Shown: positions 1 to 11,604 of the stretch, piece after piece
Numbering within the stretch: the stretch's first letter is position 1
How the letters are laid out: every line of letters starts with the position of its first letter
From: Lepeophtheirus salmonis
Taxonomy: Eukaryota; Arthropoda; Copepoda; Siphonostomatoida; Caligidae
Assembly (NCBI RefSeq): GCF_016086655.4
Contig: NC_052140.2
Coordinates: forward strand, 62,001 to 126,000
Length of the DNA stretch: 64,000 nt
Direction of reading: 5' to 3'
Notes under the pieces: generated by a model
What the model saw: the letters and a program-made list of their open reading frames with translations, nothing else
What the model was told of the DNA's origin: nothing
Databases searched by the model: none
Translations under genes and position numbers: made by a program

Positions 1-1
1 T

Positions 2-1826
2 GCAAAAGTTGAGTCCTACTCAAAAGCCGCTCAAAGATTGGAGCGTAAAGACCTGACATGGTTAAGGATTGGCCAAAAGACATACTTCTACTCCTCATGC
101 CTCTGTAAGGGTTGTGGGTAGCCTTAAAAAATTACCCTGGTTCCTCCCAATTGGTTCGCACATTAGGCCAATATATTTTAGTGGAAGAACAAAGTAATGT
201 AGCAGAGGCTTCAATTTTGGAGATATAGCAAAAGTATGCAATAATAATTAAAAAAGTCCATCAGAATATAGAAGATGGATAGGGAGAAGATGCTAATGGA
301 AAATCAATCCCAATTACTGAAGAAGTAGTATGTGAAAAGAAACAAAAGGAAGAAAATAACGATGTACTTACTCTAGTGGAAGGGACGGATATGAATACAT
401 CAATCATCTTTATGGAAGACAACTAAAAAAAAACACTCTCAACCCCAGAAAATATTGTAGAGATACCGTAAAAAGGATAAGCAAGTCCAAGAAGATAATA
501 TATTAGAGATCAGGGAAAATGCGATGCATGAATGTGATTCAGTGATTATTTATGGGTCTCAGGCAAATGAGAGAGAGAAGAAACGAAAACAACAAAATTC
601 ATCAAGTACACAGAGGAACAATGGGAAAAGTAGAAAAAATAAAAAATATTTCATGCCTATGAGACTAGTCTCTTTTCATTGGCAGTGAGAGCCCTGCAAA
701 GAAAAAAATGGACCTGGCATTAAAGGGAATAGTCTTGGGAAACGGGAAATTAACCAACCTGTTTTTTTGCAGACGATTGCACGGTCATACTAAGAAGCGA
801 CAATTTTGAGGAAGAAAGAGCCAGCCTGGATTCGATCCTGAAAGAATACGGAAGAGAGTCTGGTTTAGTAATTAATGATAAGAAACCACAGATATTGACA
901 AACTCTGCGGAAAAAATAAACAAAATTAGCGCAACTTATCTCGTTCAAAAAGCATTGGTCTTTGCAATGTGGGTTCAATGGAGGATTGGAGATCCCAGAA
1001 CATACGTGGGATTGATGAGAAAATACCTTGCTCAATAATAGAAGTCCAGAAGTGCACATTTGGTGTTCTTGATAAAATAAAATGTTGGAATATGACAATA
1101 CACTCAGGAATTAATCAGATTCTTCGATGCACCCCTTTTGACAAATTGAAGGCCCAAGATTGGAAGATAAAGAGCATAGAGTTTTTTGGCACTCCAAAAT
1201 CAGTCAGTCATTGGAGACTCTTCTTACCAAAGGCTAGAGGGGGACTCGGAATGATGGACTTAGAGTTGCACTGGGAAATTTAGATTTTTTCTGGGTACAA
1301 GAGATCGTGAGTATGCTACGCAATTCCCTCCAGAGGGTCTTCAAACCAACCAAAAAAAACCACTGAACCTAAGAGTAGCACTAAATATTAATAATAAAGC
1401 AATTAAGGAGTGAGTGAGAAAAAGGCACCCTCCAAAAGATCTCTGCAATACTTTAAAATGCAAAATAAAGGATCGAATGATCCTGAAACAATATGTGAGG
1501 TCATTATTCGATCCATATCTCACTCCTAAGCAGTCCTACCTGAGATACCGGGTCGCCTTTGGAGTGTATTATTGTATAGAGAGACACGCCTCGCATAGCT
1601 CGAACAAAAATAAAAGGCTCGCCCATGTTTTTCGTGACTGTGAATATCTAAAAGAAATATGGCTTATAATGGTTGAACGACTCACTCACTACTTAGGAAG
1701 AGAGCACACCCAAGAGGAAAATATTTATGGCTTTAACGACATGGCTCTTCCGTTCAGAATTAGGTCCAAATCCATTGCAAAACTGCAAAACATGATTGCA
1801 AGGTCCAATTATGAAAACCCTTAGTT
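2..1826 (+). pseudogene. Non-LTR retrotransposon (LINE) remnant: reverse transcriptase palm and 3' tail
   Basis: Decayed LINE ORF spread over several frames. A stretch with no stop at 2-118 is probably part of the region before the RT. The RT palm motif C reads FADD at 766-777, followed in frame by a typical post-motif region (SGLVINDKK near 855-885). A run of eight T/C-rich bases just before FADD puts the preceding segment (about 717-765) one frame off. At 969-1283 a second frame carries the region after the palm, ending in the typical LPKARGGLGMMDL (about 1222-1260). At 1414-1824 a third open segment holds a LINE-type 3' end with H-x4-C followed by a W (LAHVFRDCEYLKEIW, about 1618-1662). 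Frameshifts and stops show it is dead. The 5' part lies outside the window or is lost. The clade could not be fixed by eye. Confidence 0.8.
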
Positions 1827-2414
1827 GTGATTGTTGTTGTTGGGGAGAAAAATTTGATACTAGTGATAGATTGTTATATAAAATTGTAACCTACTATATA
1901 TTGGTACGCACACAGCTATAATGTGTGTATCTATGTTTATGAGTACAAGTAATAGTCACCTTTAGGTAATTATTGAATCACATAAAGACTATTAATAAAA
2001 AAATGTTGTTAGTGAGCCGGGGAGTAATGATTTCTTCCAGTTTATTCCAGAGAAAGCAAATGAGACACCTTGCACAAATTGCAAAGTTCATATTTAAATG
2101 GTTAAAGGAGAGGGGTTTTGATAAAACAGCCATGAACATTGTAGGGTAGTCAACAAATGGGAACACTAGTGTAAATACTGGAGTTATACAAAAAACGTGA
2201 AATGCAGTTTAGAGAAAAACTGGTCTATTAGATGTTTAGTCTGTATACTAATGAACTTCCCGTACGTCGTCCAATTATTGAACTTGTTGGCCCAACTCTC
2301 TCTGATTATAATAGATTATCTGGAATAATAGGAAACTAATAGAATCGGTTACGGGATTGAATATCAATCCAAACTTTCCCCAAATCTCTACTAACTTAAC
2401 ATTACTCAAGCTGT

Positions 2415-2916
2415 GTGATGAAGTTATTCAAGATATGTCTTCGTAAGTTCGGATCTGTTTACCACAGCCGCTGGCCCAGCACTGATGACAGACTTTTAAG
2501 ACTCCGGATGTCAAAGCTGCGACTGTTGAGGGAAAATCTAAAAAATATGTCACTCATAAGTGAGTTTATAATTAATATGTGTTATCCATGTATGTTTACT
2601 CCCAAGAACTCATGATGAACTCAGTGAAAATATCAGCTTGGGGAAAAGGATCGTTCAAACTCGGGTTTGTACTGATGTCCTGAAGGAGATCATCTCAGTG
2701 GTAGAACAAATCCTGGCGACTAAGGGAGAAAGTGGATCAAACGATCAACCGGATAGCCTTTCTGTTAGGATCAGAAAAACGACTGCTATGAACAGTGGGG
2801 CTTCTAGCATCTTTGACCCAATCAACTGGTCAGAAGGAGTGTCAAAACAATCTCTTACCTGCTCCTTAGTAACTTCTAAGTTGAAGAAATTAAGGAAATT
2901 GTTGAAATGGCCATGA
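2415..2916 (+). other. Unidentified open segments, possibly part of a decayed element
   Basis: Two open segments follow each other here, 2415-2615 (66 codons) and 2638-2916 (92 codons), in different frames. The second has a protein-like composition with few Cys/Trp and balanced charge (for example VLKEIISVVEQILATKG), and it stays open for about 30 codons upstream of its first Met. No family was recognised. It could be an exon, a piece of a mobile-element ORF or chance. Confidence 0.2.
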
Positions 2917-3064
2917 CATACAAAAAAAGTTGTGAGAGAGTTGTTCAAAATGATAAAAGCAGTTTCTTCTCAGTATTTCTCACAAAAAATAGAGATGGTG
3001 TAATTAGGACTCATAAGACAGATGTCGAAAAATGACTTCCAGAAATACCCAAATAACCTTCTAT

Positions 3065-3765
3065 AGTTAAATCAATTATAAAAAATATATATTGAAAAAA
3101 AAGTTGAAACTCTTTCATTGATTCAAATGTAAATTAAATATTTTCATCCTTTAATCAAACAAAATTTTTGTTAATAAATTATTCTGGATTATGATATTTA
3201 TTATATTAACTGATAAAATATTGCATCAGCAGATATCCATCATAAGGTTAATTAATAATAGTATATGTTTTTAACTATTCTCCAAACAAAAGAGTATTAA
3301 AATTACTGCTCATTTGTCTTTTTTAAAGTACACAATTAGTTAGCACAATTTAAATTATTTAATGTTTAAAATTTCTTCATATTTGAACTTTTCCCATCAA
3401 AAGCAATATCTTTAATATGAATATCCATAAATTACATTAAGAAAGCCAGCACTGGATAATATAGAAACAAACTGCGTCTTTTCAAATTTTCAAAGTAAAT
3501 TGATTTAGCTTAGGGCTATGCTATCTTTTTGAATATTACATTTTTGAAATTTAAGTGAAAAAACACAGTACAATATGATAATATAATTTGTCGTGTGGTG
3601 GTCGTCCCATCAAGAATTTTATTCTCAATTTTAAGGTGGGACGTAACAAATGGAAGGATAGTAAAGCATTCGTCTACCTACCAACTCCAGTCTTTTTTTT
3701 ACTATGGACAATGAAAAACAATAAAGCATAGAAAATGGGAAAATCTCAGAGGATAGACAGTGATA
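3065..3765. other. AT-rich gap, nothing recognised
   Basis: Highly AT-rich DNA with frequent stops in all frames. No motif, long inverted repeat or repeat shared with the rest of the window was noticed. Confidence 0.4.
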
Positions 3766-3769
3766 CATC

Positions 3770-4060
3770 AATTGCATTGGGCGCTGCAGTATACTGGGGA
3801 TCTTACGCTTTAATGGCGTTCCGAAAATAGTATTTAGGAACCATTTTAGTTCTTTTGAGAAAAAGTGTTTCTGATATCGAATAGCTACATCCTCACTCTA
3901 CACTAATAAATCATCAGTGAAGAATAAATACTGCACTTCCTGTGCTTTGGCAATTGAAAATTCAGAACATATATTTTTCCTATGTCTGTTCGTAGGATAA
4001 TTAATTACCACAGTAGAGGAGATAGTACAGAAAAACATGGAACAACATAATCACGAAGGC
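3770..4060 (+). pseudogene. LINE 3'-end fragment with CCHC-like motif
   Basis: Translated in the frame of position 3932 this gives a Cys-x2-Cys-x8-His-x4-Cys pattern (YCTSCALAIENSEHIFFLC, about 3929-3985). This is the zinc-knuckle-like tail found at the C-terminus of many non-LTR retrotransposon polyproteins. The segment upstream is compatible with the same tail but has stops. It is only a 3' fragment, consistent with 5' truncation on insertion. It is more complete in the Cys/His pattern than the tail at 1618-1662. Confidence 0.5.
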
Positions 4061-4069
4061 CGATAGCCT

Positions 4070-5020
4070 AGTTTCAACTGAGTCAAGAACCATTACCATA
4101 CTTGTGACTTTCAAAATGGCTGTTATCATATAGCAAGTAATTTAATTTTAAGGAACAAGTCAGTTTCGGTTAACAAGCATTACTGTACTTATGAATTATG
4201 TTTCATAATTCAAATCCTTTTTGTAGCAATTAAGTCCTTATGTATTTGAAGGGTTTACTTAGGAAAACACTTTACATATATTGTTAAAATATATTTAAGG
4301 CCCTGCATATTAGGGTGGATCATTTTCAGGGGGTTTGATTTACTTTTTCAAATTATGCAATTTATATATTGGAAAAAGTTGTGTTGCTCTAAACATAACT
4401 TGTATAAAATACGAGCTTCAAGGAGTGACTTTCAAAAGTTTCTCAGTCCATATTATACACTTTTAAAATGACTATTTTTTAATATAACTAATTTCTTTTT
4501 TGAGGATGACTAACCTGTATTATTTTCCCTCTCGTAAAGACTAGATTACTCTATTTATTTCTATGAAGAGTAACTATTTATTACAAAATAAAAATAATAA
4601 TTTGTGGGACTTAAAATTAATTAGGAAAAGAACAAAACTTTTTTTTTTTTTATATGGAATTTGGGAAGTTTATTGTTTTAGATAATCAAAATACAGATAT
4701 TTATAACAAAAAGAGTGTTAAAATGCCAAAATAAAATATAAACATAACTAAAATTAGTTTATCATTTAAAATAGACCATAGATAGTCAATATAACTTCCA
4801 TCCAAGGCTGTTCGTTTCTTTTCAAGTGATGAAAGTCTATAAACACTGATTTCAGCGTGTTAATATTAGCTCTCTTTATGTACTACCACAAGTAAATATA
4901 CCCCTCATCAACAGTTCCCAAATATTGTCTGAGTCTTACTCCTCCATTTTGTGAATAATGACACTGCTGAAATTTTCTTTTTCCTCGCCCAGCCTACAAA
5001 TACTTGTACCATTCTTTTCA
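4070..5020. other. AT-rich gap
   Basis: No coding signal recognised. The stretch around 4915-4970 vaguely resembles the core of repeat R1 (GTCTGAGTCTTACTCCTCC), but too weakly to call. Confidence 0.3.
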
Positions 5021-5021
5021 A

Positions 5022-5288
5022 TCATTTATTTATAAGCAGCAAGTTCGTAATGAGCCGATAATTTAACCAATATGTGTAATGGGAAATCAGAGGGTATGAA
5101 TGCTTTTTAAATTTTTTCTTAATCCTCCATCTCTTTCGATAAGCCTCACACCAGATGAAGTTGGTGAAGTTATCTGGATCTTTTCTTTCGATAAACTTCT
5201 TAGTAAATGGTAAAATGTATTTACCGGTCTTTTGAGACAAAACCGCGACGCATTTGCTATTAACCCATAAAGATGGGAATAACATCAA
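5022..5288 (-). other. Unidentified 88-codon ORF
   Basis: Open from a Met at the high-coordinate end to a stop at 5022, with a basic patch in the middle (YRKRWRIKKKFKK). The same frame stays coding-like for some 30 codons beyond the stop before more stops appear, which would fit a decayed gene or element. No family recognised and no splice context identified. May be chance. Confidence 0.2.
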
Positions 5289-5801
5289 TATTTAACAGAA
5301 AATACAAAATTTGATTTGTGGGACATATAATTTATTTTTGGATAGAAACGAAACTGAAACAGTTTTATTACTATTATTATTGGTTAAAAATATCGATTTA
5401 AGTTTCTTCAAGAATCTAATGTCTGAGAATTATAGGTAATAATGATTTTTTTTTTTAATTCACAAAATATGTATACATACGTTTCAACAGAATGTGGAAA
5501 CCTCTAAAATAAATTCAAAATAACCACCATAATTGATTTCTTTAGTTCTGATTTTCGACCCACCTTAGTGCTCATACACTTTGAATGAACAAATATATGT
5601 ACAATATAAATTAAGCATGTCAAAACTAATAGATAATACCTTTATAACCAAAATAGTAAAATGCCTTGCTGAATACAGATTGGGGACACGAAACATGAGT
5701 TGCATGACCTAATTACGAACAGCGTGAGTTCTATGGAATTGAGAAAAGACATCTCAAAACCAATTTGTGATATTTTTCAATACTATAGAGAGCAACATCT
5801 T

Positions 5802-5960
5802 TCATTTAATATGTCCTCCTTTACAAGCAATAAGAGCCTCGACACGCCGTCGAACATATAATATTGACGACAAAGGCCATGTCATGATAACAAATTGGGA
5901 TGAGAGATACAGTAGACATGTTTCTCTAAGAAGGGGTAGGAACGATTTCTATTATTGAAG
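5802..5960 (-). pseudogene. Tc1/mariner-type transposase, C-terminal fragment
   Basis: On the minus strand the last codons read YVRRRVEALIACKGGHIK followed by TGA at 5804-5802. This is the standard end of many Tc1-like transposases, R(R/S)RLEA(V/I)I-x2-(K/R)GGH(I/Y). The codons before it, back to about 5960, are open but degenerate. The catalytic domain is missing. Only the tail of the element survives, and no terminal inverted repeat was found. Confidence 0.6.
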
Positions 5961-6129
5961 ACCGATTATCAGTGATGTAAATCATGGGAATTTTTTAGCA
6001 GGCCTGTTTTTTTGCAATTGGTAAACGGAAGAATGAATTTTCCTTTCCTTAGCAGTTGCCATTAATATTTAATTCCTGATTGACGAAGATCCTTTCCTAA
6101 ATAGACTCAATTATACCGAATTGAACAAC

Positions 6130-6250
6130 GTGTGTGCTCATAAAAAGACGCCAGACTATAACTTTGATAATTTGTTGTGAAGTTATAATTGTAAGTCCTT
6201 GTTGGACCACAGTAAAATTTGGGGATCAATATTGGAGTAATTCTAGCAAA
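6130..6250 (-). repeat. Repeat R1, core fragment (reverse)
   Basis: Reverse-complement match to the R1 core seen at 53780-53930: tgctcataaa, then a GGAGAGTAAC-like block, AAGTCCTTGTTGGACCA and finally ATTGGAGTAATT. It ends immediately beside the mariner terminus at 6263. Confidence 0.6.
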
Positions 6251-6262
6251 TGTCTTTTTGTA

Positions 6263-7092
6263 CAAGGGTCATTTGAAAAGTCCGTTCAAAGTCCAGGAGA
6301 TGATGGCACTACTAGAGATTATCGAGGTTATTTTCACTTAGTAAGATCTCTTGGAAGAACAATCACCAACTTTAATCCAGATCAGTCCATTAGTTTCTGT
6401 TAAGCATTCATTTGGATCGAGGAAGTGGAGTGATTTTCAAAAAAATGGACGAAAAATAATTTCGTGTGTTGATTAAATATTACTTTATGAAAGGCAAAAC
6501 GACTCATGAGACAAAAAAGAAGTTGATAAACATTATTGGGACTCTGTACTTTCGATTAGAATAGCTTATAAATGGTTTCAAAATGTTCAGAGTGGGCATA
6601 CGAGCACAAGTGACGCTGAACGTTCTGGACGCCCTGTTAAGGCTACTGCTTAAGAACTCAATGAAAAATAAAAATCCATAATATGGTGATAAATGTCCCT
6701 ATTTCCATTTATTTTGCAACCACAACTGCTGAGGTTTGAGTTCGTGCATTGACGTGATGGAAAATGACTTTTTTTGTGAGTCAATCGTGGACATTTTTCT
6801 CGCATCTCGGTTTTCAACACTCCAATAATGATGAATAATATACACTTGTAATAGTTTTATCCTTTTCAAGATAGTAGACGAGGATTATTCCTGGGGAATT
6901 TAAAAGCCAATCGCCATAATCTTTCTGGTCGATTCATCGATTCAAAAATATCCCAAATAAAAAGAAATAGACTGATCTGCGTGAAAGTTGTTATGTGTTC
7001 TTACAAGAGATGCTAATATCTAAACATAAACTCGATATACACCAGTATTGCCATATCCTGTACTTTGAACGTACTTTTAAACGACCCTCCTT
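6263..7092. mobile_element. Rearranged mariner element with two head-to-head 5' ends
   Basis: Terminal inverted repeats: the left begins CAAGGGTCATTTGAAAAGTC at 6263, preceded by TA. The right, read on the minus strand from about 7092, is GGAGGGTCGTTTAAAAGTAC. Both are followed, reading inwards, by the same 5' leader (GTTCAAAGTC/ACAGGA, later AGATCAGTC), so both ends are 5' ends. The plus strand at 6445-6680 encodes a mariner transposase N-terminus (after a stop at codon 5, RVLIKYYFMKGKTTHETK; in other frames SGHTSTSDAERSGRP). The minus strand at about 6945-6665 encodes the catalytic part: GIILVYYLEKDKTIT, then a FHHVNAR box at 6742-6762, where the usual catalytic Asp is Val (codon 6753-6751). 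Frameshifts and stops throughout. The two parts abut near 6670. Confidence 0.75.
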
Positions 7093-7119
7093 TATATTTT
7101 TTCTTTACCTCCCTAAGTA

Positions 7120-7945
7120 CAACTCATGGTAGCTGATCTAATGAAACATCGTGAGCATCATTCTTTCTCTCTTCTAAATTTTTTTCTTCAAGTTGTCAGA
7201 ATTTTCGTTTTTTTTAACAAACCTATTGTAGATTACGATATTAAACGAATGCTATCAAATTTTGGGCAGGTATTATCAGAGACAGATTCAGCCAATTTTC
7301 AAGTCGAGTATTGGTTCAGAGCAAACGGATTTTCTTAAAGGTATAATAATCTAAGACATTGCGTTGAATATTCATGCTGTTATCGAGGCAGTAAATAACA
7401 GAAATACATTCAGAGCAGTGATTGAAATATACTCTTTTAAAGCATTCGACTCTATTGAGCATAATCATGTTTTGAAGATGGTGAAAATACTTTGGCTCCT
7501 CACATATATCTATTTGGGGCCATGAAAGTAAACCGATTTTCATGAAAGGAACTTGCCCCAAGGTCGTTCCGTGTCTCTGTTACTATTTGTTCCAACTATG
7601 GAGGATCTTAGTGGCTAGATTAAATCAAAGTTTTCCGGATTTGTTGTCAAGTTGGGCCGTCATAAGCATATATTATAACATGTATGCAGACAGCGTTACC
7701 CTTATTTGTGGGTGCCAATACAGAAAACCAACTTACTCAACAAATAGGGTTGTTAATAGACTTTTTCGTAATATCACCTATTGGTAAATGTACATTCCGG
7801 CGTGGAGGAGATCACACACGCGTTGCTCATTTTGTTGTTGGGCCGGCACTTTCACACTTCACACTTAGAGAGATGGGATGGAAACAAAGATTATTGATTT
7901 TGGTTTCAGGTATCCTTTGGTTGCATAATGAAACTCCGTAATTAA
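7120..7945 (+). pseudogene. LINE reverse transcriptase fragment
   Basis: Decayed RT domain across several frames. In order: a GFLKG-like segment (TDFLKG, about 7325); motif A, FKAFDSIEHNHVLK (about 7435-7480), matching the F-x-KAFD-(S/T)-(V/I) pattern of LINE RTs; a motif B region resembling LPQGRSVSLLLF (about 7550-7590); and motif C, YADS at 7683-7694, where the second catalytic Asp of YADD is Ser. It continues with VTLICGCQY. Further open sequence to 7941 is not recognisable. Stops, frameshifts and the mutated active site show it is inactive. It could come from the same or a different LINE as the remnant at 2-1826; the two cover different regions, so they cannot be compared. Confidence 0.7.
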
Positions 7946-7999
7946 AAGTAACGGTGATAAAATTGTAATGAAATACTACTGAAATTTAGGGGTCCCCAC

Positions 8000-8600
8000 T
8001 TTGTACATACAGGGTGGGTCCGATAATCCTATATTCTATTTTAATAAGAGTATTGTACTAAATATTATTCATAACTCAATGATAAATTATATGAATTTAC
8101 AATTAATGTATGTGATGAGTCAACACAAAACAATCTAGAACAAAAATCAATAAAATGTCCAATATATTTTTTCTCACATAGTATAGGTACACATACAGCT
8201 CAATATTTCATAGACATTTTTTTCTGAGTTATAGGTATCATATTCAAATTTCTGGCATTATTTGAGATACTCAAGAGGGTTAACCATAGTTTAAAGTCTT
8301 TTTTTTTATTATTAGAACTCTATTGGGTCCGATATGGTCCCTTTCAAATAAAATTGATCAATGTTTTTGTAACTATGAATTTGTCTAACTTATAGTGCAA
8401 TTTACGGTGTCGTCAAATACCGACGCAATTACTATTATTCTAGGTTGCTTTAGTGTTGACTAGCCCCAAATCTACCTAGTTACGATATTTTATTCTTCGT
8501 AAGCTCTTTAAAGTCTCAATAAAGCCCTTAGCGGCTTTAACAGATTATCATCATTTTGATATATTGTAGAAATATTCAATCTTTTGACTTTTGTGTATGG
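8000..8600. other. AT-rich gap with one short shared repeat
   Basis: Contains ACAGGGTGGGTCCGATAATC at about 8010, which looks like a transposon terminus, with GGGTCCGATATGG near 8325. A roughly 35-base stretch around 8185-8215 (CAGCTCAATATTTCATAGAC) recurs reverse-complemented near 20750. No gene seen. Confidence 0.35.
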
Positions 8601-8604
8601 AGTT

Positions 8605-8880
8605 TTGGCCTGATAATCTCCAGCCTGTCTGAGACCTTTACGATATTTAGTAGGCCAAACTAATTCAATACTTTTCAGAAGTTCGTTCTGGATCGGTCTT
8701 GACCAATTCTATAAATGAATTTTTTATGACGTCAGTTGTGTTTATAAATTGTGACTTCTTACACAATAACTTCATATGATGTTGAATGTGTTGGATAAAA
8801 CAAATTTGTGCAAATCATAAATTAGGATAAAAGAGATAATCTGTACATAGATCTTACGGAAAAATCAATTTTTTGAATTT
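8605..8880 (+). repeat. Repeat R2, copy 1
   Basis: Shares a series of blocks in the same order with 28320-28640: TAGTAGGCCAAACTAATTC, CTGGATCGGTCTTGACCAAT, an ACAATAACTTC block and AAATCATAAATTAGGATAAA. The unit is diverged. No coding capacity recognised. Probably a non-autonomous DNA element. Confidence 0.6.
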
Positions 8881-9077
8881 CAGTAACTTGGGGAAATATT
8901 GGAATAAGATAAAATAAGTAGTTTACCTTTATTTTGTAAGATGATAAAATAAATTTTAAGCAAGCCGTAAAAAGATTCTAAATTAATCCATGCTTCCTAA
9001 ATATTTCAATATTCTATTTTGTTTGTTATAGATAGAGTTGTGTATAGAATATGTTCTGTATGTAAAATGGATATGCA

Positions 9078-9215
9078 TGCTGGAATTACTCAAATATTGA
9101 TCTTAAACTCTACTCCAAGTACAATAAGGACTTACCCTTATAACTCTGGAGCAAGCCCTCAATGTTATACATACTCTGTCTTTCATGCTATTACTTATAA
9201 TTGGATGCTGATTTT
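9078..9215 (+). repeat. Repeat R1, core fragment
   Basis: Forward match to the R1 core: GGAATTACTCAAATATTGAT, ACTCTACTCCAAGTACAATA, AGGACTTACCCTTATAACTC and a TACATACTCTGTC block in the same order as at 53810-53930. The 70-codon ORF crossing it is incidental. Confidence 0.55.
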
Positions 9216-9239
9216 CAAAACAAAAAAGTAACAGCTTTA

Positions 9240-10265
9240 TAGAATAAAATCATTCTGTTCAAGTTGCAACTTTGAAAAAAAAATCGCTCTCTATGTCATA
9301 TTTTGTGCAACTCTAGTTATAGGTGCTTTGAGCATCAATTTTTTTTATTAACGTACATAATTTGCTGTAGCATACATTTTTAAATACTTTACTTCAATAT
9401 GTACTCAACTTTTCAAATAAGTCAACACAGTGAATAATTTTTTATCAGAAATTTCTTGTAGATTTAAAAACCAGGAAGATAAACCATATCAAAATGAATA
9501 CATAGAAGCAGCAAGGTGCTAAAATGATTGAGCAAATATATCAACTCACACAAATGGTATAATATGACATCACATTCGTTTTTTTCTTACTTTAATATAA
9601 CCCGTAATTCAGACTAGAGAAATGATATTCAACTCTCATGTTTTAAAAAGTTATCAACTTTGAAATTATAATAATAGTTGAGATTTTTGCAGAGACAAAA
9701 CAAAGTTTAGAAATTAGAAAAGGAAAAACTGTTGTTGTTTGTACTTTATTTTTTATTTTTTGTTCATTATTTAATAAGTCGTCCAGATGTTAATTTTTTC
9801 CTCTTAAGTTAGTTTTTTCGCCAATCTTTGGGGTAAACTGTTTTAAAAATGCATAGTAAATATGTATTCAAATATATTCCCAACACTAATCCTATTTCAA
9901 TTGTTGAAGGTACTCCTCTTAAAACATCGTCTTAAGCAAAAATCATATAACAGGCAGCTGATATTAACAAAAGTCTTACTCCAATAGTCCCATATGTCTC
10001 CCTCCCGCCTTTTTCTCGCTATCTTTTTTTCCTTACAAAAATGTCAACTATTATTATAATATACTTCTCTACACGAAGGAGTTTGTAATTCAAAGCAATT
10101 TCCACAAAATAAATTAGTATTGAAAATAAAGCTATGGCTGTGCAAGGGACTCTTCCGTTCATTGACAACTTTGGACAATACTATGAAAAACTCGAAGAAG
10201 TACCCAAAGTTTTTCGTCAGGCTACAATTTTTTTTTCTTCACAATAAAAATATGGATTATATTTT
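9240..10265. other. AT-rich gap
   Basis: Low-complexity A/T-rich DNA with homopolymer runs. No coding, RNA or repeat feature recognised. Confidence 0.4.
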
Positions 10266-10284
10266 TATGTAGCAGTTGAGAAAA

Positions 10285-10375
10285 GGAACTTTTATGAAAC
10301 TTTTGAAATTCAACAACATAATTTTAAAAATCAAACTTCTGAAGTTCAGCAACATAAATTTAAAATTTAAACTTT
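10285..10375. repeat. Two-copy direct repeat, about 40-bp unit
   Basis: ACTTTTGAAATTCAACAACA followed by an ATTTTAAAAAT stretch is repeated about 40 bases later as ACTTCTGAAGTTCAGCAACA with ATTTAAAATTT. The local duplication has several substitutions. Confidence 0.55.
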
Positions 10376-10559
10376 TATATCCCTCAACAAAGAGAGAATG
10401 TCGTTCAAAAAAAGTCATTTTCAAATGCCCAAGAGGTCAAAAACGCCCTTTGAAGAATGACACTTTACAAACATAACTTTTTCATTAAAATACATCAGAA
10501 GATCAAACAAACAGATCAATCTAAAAATTAAAAACCCCAACATAAAAACTTTGACCTCT

Positions 10560-11600
10560 TTTTGTGACCTTTCACCTTTTTTGTGATCTTAAAACTGTGC
10601 TTCATATGCTTAAAATGTGATATAACTATTGCTTTAAGCATAAAAATATTTTAATGATCAAAAATGATCAATTTGAACCCTCGTGCATTTCACTTATTAC
10701 TTTGAAAATAGGTTAAAAAAATAAGCATTCATGGTTGAATACCTTTTAAAAAAAAAACTTTTGGTTGACCGGTAATTACTAACTGGGTACCCGTTTGAAC
10801 AGATAAAAATTTATTTATTGTCTAGGGTTTGGGGATTACCTGGGCCTTTCTTTAGTTAGTGGCTTTTTTTTGACTGACCAAACACAGACAATTATTATTA
10901 CCGCCCAAATTGAAAAAAATCACTTGTAGTTCAATACATTTGGAAAGCGAGGTAATATTGTACTTGAATGTTTAATGTCCTTATCTCTCCTTTAATATCA
11001 TTATTTGACGAATTTTTTAACCAACGATGATTTGCAATAAAATTATTTAATTGATTGAAAACTTTAACGATGAACTGCTTTTAATGGCTTATTTAAATGT
11101 TCCTTTAATTTTTTTATACGCACGTACAACTACATATTTATACACATTTATTATATTATTAAATGCTTAAATTAAACTTTCTGACAAGGGGATCTTTGAA
11201 CATATAAATTTATATTATACATTATGCAATTTTGTAATGATAAAATTGAAGTAACTTTTCTGGGCGGGTATAAATATAACAGAAACTCATCAATCTAAAA
11301 AAATATTATGTTTCCCGTACTTGTATCAAATGATCCCATAATTTGCTTGTCTCTTTGTATTCATAAAAGAAATATTTTGTGATCTCTAGTTCCTTTCCAC
11401 AGAAAAAATAGATTCTCTCTTCATAAGTCTTGCCGTCAATACTACCAAGAGAATGCTTAAAAACTATACTTGAACCAGTAGAAAGAGAAATCCACCAAAT
11501 TACTCCCCAAACTACTTAATAACTGTCCAATATTTCCATCAATCTGTCCCACAAAGACCGGGTTTCTAGACTTTCCACGAAAACCCGTCTCAAAACCGTC
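10560..11600. other. AT-rich gap
   Basis: Contains a short TTTGACCTCTTTTTGTGACC/TTTCACCTTTTTTGTGATC duplication near 10550-10590. Otherwise nothing recognised. Confidence 0.35.
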
Positions 11601-11604
11601 AAAC

